From CAYLNM01 sp964385045 (GTDB lineage Bacteria > Planctomycetota > Phycisphaerae > Phycisphaerales > SM1A02), in NCBI GenBank assembly GCA_964385045.1, contig CAYLNM010000076.1, forward strand, positions 1 to 20,118: 20,118 nt of DNA, read 5' to 3'. The position numbers were made by a program, and so were the translations under genes. Shown in pieces: positions 17,387 through 20,118 of the stretch. Under the pieces are notes generated by a model. It had not been told where the DNA came from. It saw only the letters and a list, made by a program, of their open reading frames with translations, and did no database searches. The stretch's first letter is position 1. Each line of letters opens with the position of its first letter.

Positions 17387-18865
17387 TCAGCCGGCCCCGC
17401 CGGCGGCCATCTGCCGGCCGAGGGCCGCGGCGGTGATGCCGCGGGCGGCCGTCCGCTCGGCCTCGCGGATGCGCGCCAGCACCGTGCCCGCCCGCTCGCC
17501 CTCGGGCCCGGCGCCGAAGAGCTCGTGTCCGATGCGGAGCAGCTCGGCCGCGTCGACCTCCTCCGGCGGGCGCGCGAAGGCGTGCACGTCGTCCTCCCCC
17601 GCCACCCGGTGCAGGATCCCGGCCTCGGTCAGGCGCTCGAGCATCGGCTGCACCGCCGCCCGCGGCAGACCGATGGCCGCGGCCACGCTCTCGGCGTCGC
17701 TCGCCCGGCCCTCGCGAAAGCGGGCCGCCACCGCGCCGGTCACGAGCAGCACCGCCGCCGGGTCGACGATGGACAGCGCTCGCTCGGTCCGGATCGTCTC
17801 CATCTCGCGGCCCGCCCGGCGCGACAGGACCATCGCCACCTCGAGGCCGAACAGCACCACGAGCCACATCACGTACACCCAGAGCATGAACAGCGGCACC
17901 ACGCCGAGGGCGCCGGTGAGCTGCTGGAGTCCCGCCGCCTGCTCGACGTACGCGGCGAACGATCGCTTGAGGATCTCGATCGCGATGGTCGCGACGAAGC
18001 CGCCGGCCAGCGCGTGCTGCGTGGGCACGGCCGCGTTCGGGACGAGCTTGTAGATCGCCATCAGCAGCAGCGTGGTGAGGGAGAGGCTCCAGGCCACCGC
18101 CGCGGTGCGCAGCATCCAGCCGCCGGAGAACGTCAGCTCGAGGAAGTCGTCCACGCGGGCGTCGACCACCGCGACCATGGCCAGCAGCAGCGGCGCGAGC
18201 GTCAGGACGGTCCAGTAGATCGGCAGCCGCCGCGTCCACGGCCGCCCGCCCGGAGCGCGGCAGATCGCGTTGAAGGACGCCTCGATCGTCGTCATCAGGC
18301 TGATGGCCGCGTACGCGAGCACGAGCACGCCGACCCACGTGATCGCGGCGAGATTGATGTCCTGCACCGAGTCGACCACGGTCATGATGAGCCGCGCGAG
18401 GGTGTCGTCGGCGCCTTCGGCCGATGCCGCGGCGCCGGCGCCGGCGTCCGCCCCGGCCGCGCCCGGATCGCCTCCCGCGCCGTCGGCCGACCCGGCGTCG
18501 CCGCCCGCGTCGCCGCCCGCGTCGCCCCCCTCGGCCGCCGAGACCTCGTCGAGCTGCATCGCGGCGAGCCGCTCGTTCACCGCCGACTCGAACTGCTCGA
18601 AGCCGCCCGCCGCCCGCACCAGCAGCGTGGCCACGAGCAGCGTGGGCATGAGCCCGAAGAGGGTTCGGAACGCGAGGGCGGCCGCCATCTGCGGCGCCCG
18701 GTCCTGCCGCAGCTGCTGCCCCCCCACGACGCCGAGGTCGATCGCGAAGCGGGCCGCCCGCTGCCAGCGGGTGAGCTCGCTCCGGGGCTCCTGCGCCACG
18801 CGACGGGTCCACGCGATCATCGAGGCGAGACGGCCCGGGGCACGGTGGGACGATCGTCGGGTCAT
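17387..18865 (-). CDS. YihY/BrkB-family inner membrane protein
   Basis: A 492-residue polytopic membrane protein of the YihY/virulence factor BrkB family (once mis-assigned as RNase BN). AAALAFRTLFGLMPTLLVAT (61-80) is the typical first helix. Further helices lie at about 172-195, 217-235, 252-272, 285-300 and 322-347. The family signature YKLVPN is at 272-277, followed by ILKRSFAAYVEQ and TGALGVVPLFMLWVY. Between helices 1 and 2 is an unusual Gly/Asp/Ala-rich insertion (about 110-153). After the last helix a soluble domain of about 140 residues looks like a winged helix (SVAAAIGLPRAAVQPMLERLTEAGIL, 393-418), as seen in some longer family members. The ATG at 18865 has GCAGGAGG upstream. Transport or envelope roles have been proposed for the family; the true function is unresolved. 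Confidence 0.9.
   Translation of the reverse strand: MTRRSSHRAPGRLASMIAWTRRVAQEPRSELTRWQRAARFAIDLGVVGGQQLRQDRAPQMAAALAFRTLFGLMPTLLVATLLVRAAGGFEQFESAVNERLAAMQLDEVSAAEGGDAGGDAGGDAGSADGAGGDPGAAGADAGAGAAASAEGADDTLARLIMTVVDSVQDINLAAITWVGVLVLAYAAISLMTTIEASFNAICRAPGGRPWTRRLPIYWTVLTLAPLLLAMVAVVDARVDDFLELTFSGGWMLRTAAVAWSLSLTTLLLMAIYKLVPNAAVPTQHALAGGFVATIAIEILKRSFAAYVEQAAGLQQLTGALGVVPLFMLWVYVMWLVVLFGLEVAMVLSRRAGREMETIRTERALSIVDPAAVLLVTGAVAARFREGRASDAESVAAAIGLPRAAVQPMLERLTEAGILHRVAGEDDVHAFARPPEEVDAAELLRIGHELFGAGPEGERAGTVLARIREAERTAARGITAAALGRQMAAGGAG
18495..18527. repeat. 12-base tandem repeat inside the YihY-family gene
   Basis: GCGTCGCCGCCC occurs twice in full (18495-18506, 18507-18518) and once in part. 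On the coding strand it gives Gly-Gly-Asp-Ala repeats in the loop between the first and second membrane helices. It is in frame and would change loop length in steps of four residues if it slipped. Confidence 0.75.
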
Positions 18866-18956
18866 GGTGGACCTCCTGCGGCGGGGAGCGGACGCCGCCC
18901 CCGAGCAGTATCGGCCCCGCGGGGGCCCGCGACGCGACCGGGATCGCGACACGCCG

Positions 18957-18978
18957 TACACTGTGCGATTCGTCGCAC
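18957..18978 (+). promoter_or_regulatory. candidate -10 box with adjacent TTCG hairpin
   Basis: TACACT (18957-18962) resembles a -10 box; only a weak GCGACC lies 17 bases upstream. Directly after it GTGCGA-TTCG-TCGCAC (18963-18978) forms a perfect stem with a TTCG tetraloop. It lies in the divergent region between the YihY-family gene and the pseudouridine synthase. It could be an operator dyad or a 5' UTR hairpin about 100 bases before the ATG at 19077. Confidence 0.3.
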
Positions 18979-19076
18979 GCGACCGCGGCAAACGGCCGGG
19001 CCCGGCCCGGGCCCCTCCCCGCCGCCCCGCACGACCCTCCGTCGTCCGCGCCTCCCCTCGTCCCCGGGATCCCCCG

Positions 19077-20118
19077 ATGAAGCCGCCCCGTCCCGTCCCC
19101 GGCTGGCACGTGCCCAAGCGGCCCGCCCGGGATCGCGCGGAGGGCGATCGGGACGGCGAGCACGAGCCCCGGCGGGCGGACGCCGGCGCGCACCGAGTCG
19201 ACGCCGCGGACGAGGCCGGCGGCGAGGCCGGCGGGGAGACCGGGAACGGCGAGCCCGCGGGCGAGCGGCTCCAGCGCGTGCTCGCCCGCGCGGGCATCGG
19301 CTCCCGCCGCGCGTGCGAGCAGCTGATCGAGGAGGGCGAGGTCCAGGTCAACGGCCGCGTGGTCGACCGCCTGCCGGTCTTCGTCGACGTCCACCGCGAC
19401 CGGATCACGGTCCGCGACCGCCACCTGCGGTTCCGCGAGGATCACGTCTACGTGATGCTCTTCAAGCCCCGCGGCGTGCTCTCGACCAATGAGCTGCAGC
19501 CGGGCCGGCGGCGGGCGATCGATCTCGTGCCGCACCCCTCCAAGGCCCGGCTCTTCCCCGTCGGCCGCCTCGACGTCGACTCGTCCGGCCTGCTGCTGCT
19601 GACCAGCGACGGCGAGCTCGCCAATCGGCTCATGCACCCGCGCTACGGCGTGCACAAGACCTACGAGGTCACGGTCGACGGTCGGCTCGAGCCCGAGGAC
19701 GTCGCCCGTCTCGAGCGGGGCGTCTTCCTGCAGGAGCGGCACGCCACCCGGGGCCGTCGCCCCGGGCGCCGGACCACGCGCTCGCGGCTGCGGATCATCG
19801 CGGCCGACCGCGATCGCACGCGACTGCTCATGACGCTCGGCGAGGGCCGGAACCGGCAGATCCGCCGCATGATGCTCCACGTCGGCCACAAGGTGCGGAA
19901 GCTCCGCCGCGTCGGCCTCGGCCCGCTCAAGCTCCGCGGCCTGCGGCCGGGCCAGTGGCGCGACCTCACCCACGCCGAGGTGAAGGCCCTCCGGCGGGCG
20001 GCCGACGTGGGCGAGCGGGCGTGGCGACGCGAGCAGGCCCGCGACGGCGAGGCGGGCGCCGCCCGCGGGCGGCGCGGCGGACGTGACGCGGGCGGTGCCG
20101 GGGGCCGCGGCGGCCGCG
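19077..20118 (+). CDS. RsuA/RluB-family rRNA pseudouridine synthase (3' end beyond window)
   Basis: At least 347 residues, running off the window without a stop. The N-terminal 62 residues are a charged, low-complexity Gly/Glu/Arg/Asp extension. An S4 RNA-binding domain follows (about 63-110: ERLQRVLARAGIGSRRACEQ, EGEVQVNG). The catalytic domain starts near YVMLFKPRGVLST and includes VGRLDVDSSGLLLLTSDGE with catalytic Asp166, then HKTYEV and GRNRQIRRMM (Asn259). This matches enzymes that isomerise specific uridines in 16S or 23S rRNA. The GRLD-x-x-[ST]-SGLLLLT-x-DGE and LMHPRY parts fit RluB best, but RsuA/RluF cannot be excluded. A Gly/Arg/Ala-rich tail begins at about residue 318. The ATG at 19077 lacks a ribosome site. 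It is divergent from the YihY-family gene. Confidence 0.9.
   Translation, partial: MKPPRPVPGWHVPKRPARDRAEGDRDGEHEPRRADAGAHRVDAADEAGGEAGGETGNGEPAGERLQRVLARAGIGSRRACEQLIEEGEVQVNGRVVDRLPVFVDVHRDRITVRDRHLRFREDHVYVMLFKPRGVLSTNELQPGRRRAIDLVPHPSKARLFPVGRLDVDSSGLLLLTSDGELANRLMHPRYGVHKTYEVTVDGRLEPEDVARLERGVFLQERHATRGRRPGRRTTRSRLRIIAADRDRTRLLMTLGEGRNRQIRRMMLHVGHKVRKLRRVGLGPLKLRGLRPGQWRDLTHAEVKALRRAADVGERAWRREQARDGEAGAARGRRGGRDAGGAGGRGGR

Noticed and set aside
17193..19973. Minus-strand reading frame open from the coiled-coil gene up to 19973
   Set aside because: It runs over the YihY-family gene in another frame and antisense to the pseudouridine synthase, shows only Arg/Gly/Ala-rich sequence without motifs, and the ribosome site and Met at 17192 define the real start.
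20056..20075. 20-base perfect palindrome near the window end
   Set aside because: It lies in the Gly/Ala/Arg-coding tail of the pseudouridine synthase, where GCC/GGC/CGC codons produce such palindromes readily.

Overview
The window comes from a very GC-rich (by eye above 70 %) bacterial chromosome. The gene content points to the phylum Planctomycetota, most likely class Phycisphaerae. The evidence is an ECF sigma factor overlapping a Ser/Thr kinase-TPR gene, a prepilin with a DUF1559-like H-X9-DG end, secreted proteins ending in a Cys-bracketed EF-hand (dockerin-like) tail, a DUF1570-type metallopeptidase and small CxxC zinc-ribbon proteins. The taxonomic call is inference from gene families; there is no rRNA or other phylogenetic marker gene.

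Layout. 1-2814 (+): a prepilin-like protein followed closely by two related secreted proteins with HxH motifs and one or two EF-hand tails. 2979-3737 (-): an alpha/beta hydrolase, convergent with that cluster across a strong hairpin. 3947-7972 (+): an HNH endonuclease, an ECF sigma factor and a transmembrane protein kinase with TPRs, the last two overlapping. 7997-11441 (+): a tandem duplication of about 1.7 kb. Each copy carries an upstream palindrome, a secreted right-handed beta-helix protein with a choice-of-anchor-like region and EF-hand tail, and a downstream long-stem hairpin. 11442-12192 (+): a less GC-rich stretch with a fasciclin-like remnant and a 95-residue zinc-knuckle protein. 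12255-13227 (-): a small membrane zinc-ribbon protein and a NADH-quinone oxidoreductase subunit B gene without other nuo genes beside it. 13677-14912 (+): a secreted HExxH metallopeptidase. 15123-18865 (-): a long coiled-coil protein downstream of a YihY/BrkB-family membrane protein. 19077-end (+): an RsuA/RluB-type pseudouridine synthase cut by the window edge.

How the parts relate. Four of the secreted proteins share one C-terminal EF-hand cassette, which suggests a common anchoring or export route; the prepilin has a related calcium-loop-like motif at its end. The sigma factor-kinase pair is a regulatory module that could respond to envelope or intracellular signals, but nothing in the sequence ties it to the adjacent beta-helix genes except order and strand. 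No mobile element, tRNA, rRNA or CRISPR array was seen. Because of the GC bias many non-coding frames stay open for hundreds of codons, so genes were chosen on protein family motifs, start context and packing, not on length. I see no single clear new system. The best leads are the duplicated beta-helix unit with its covarying palindrome, the shared 26-residue Cys-bracketed tail, and the isolated nuoB.
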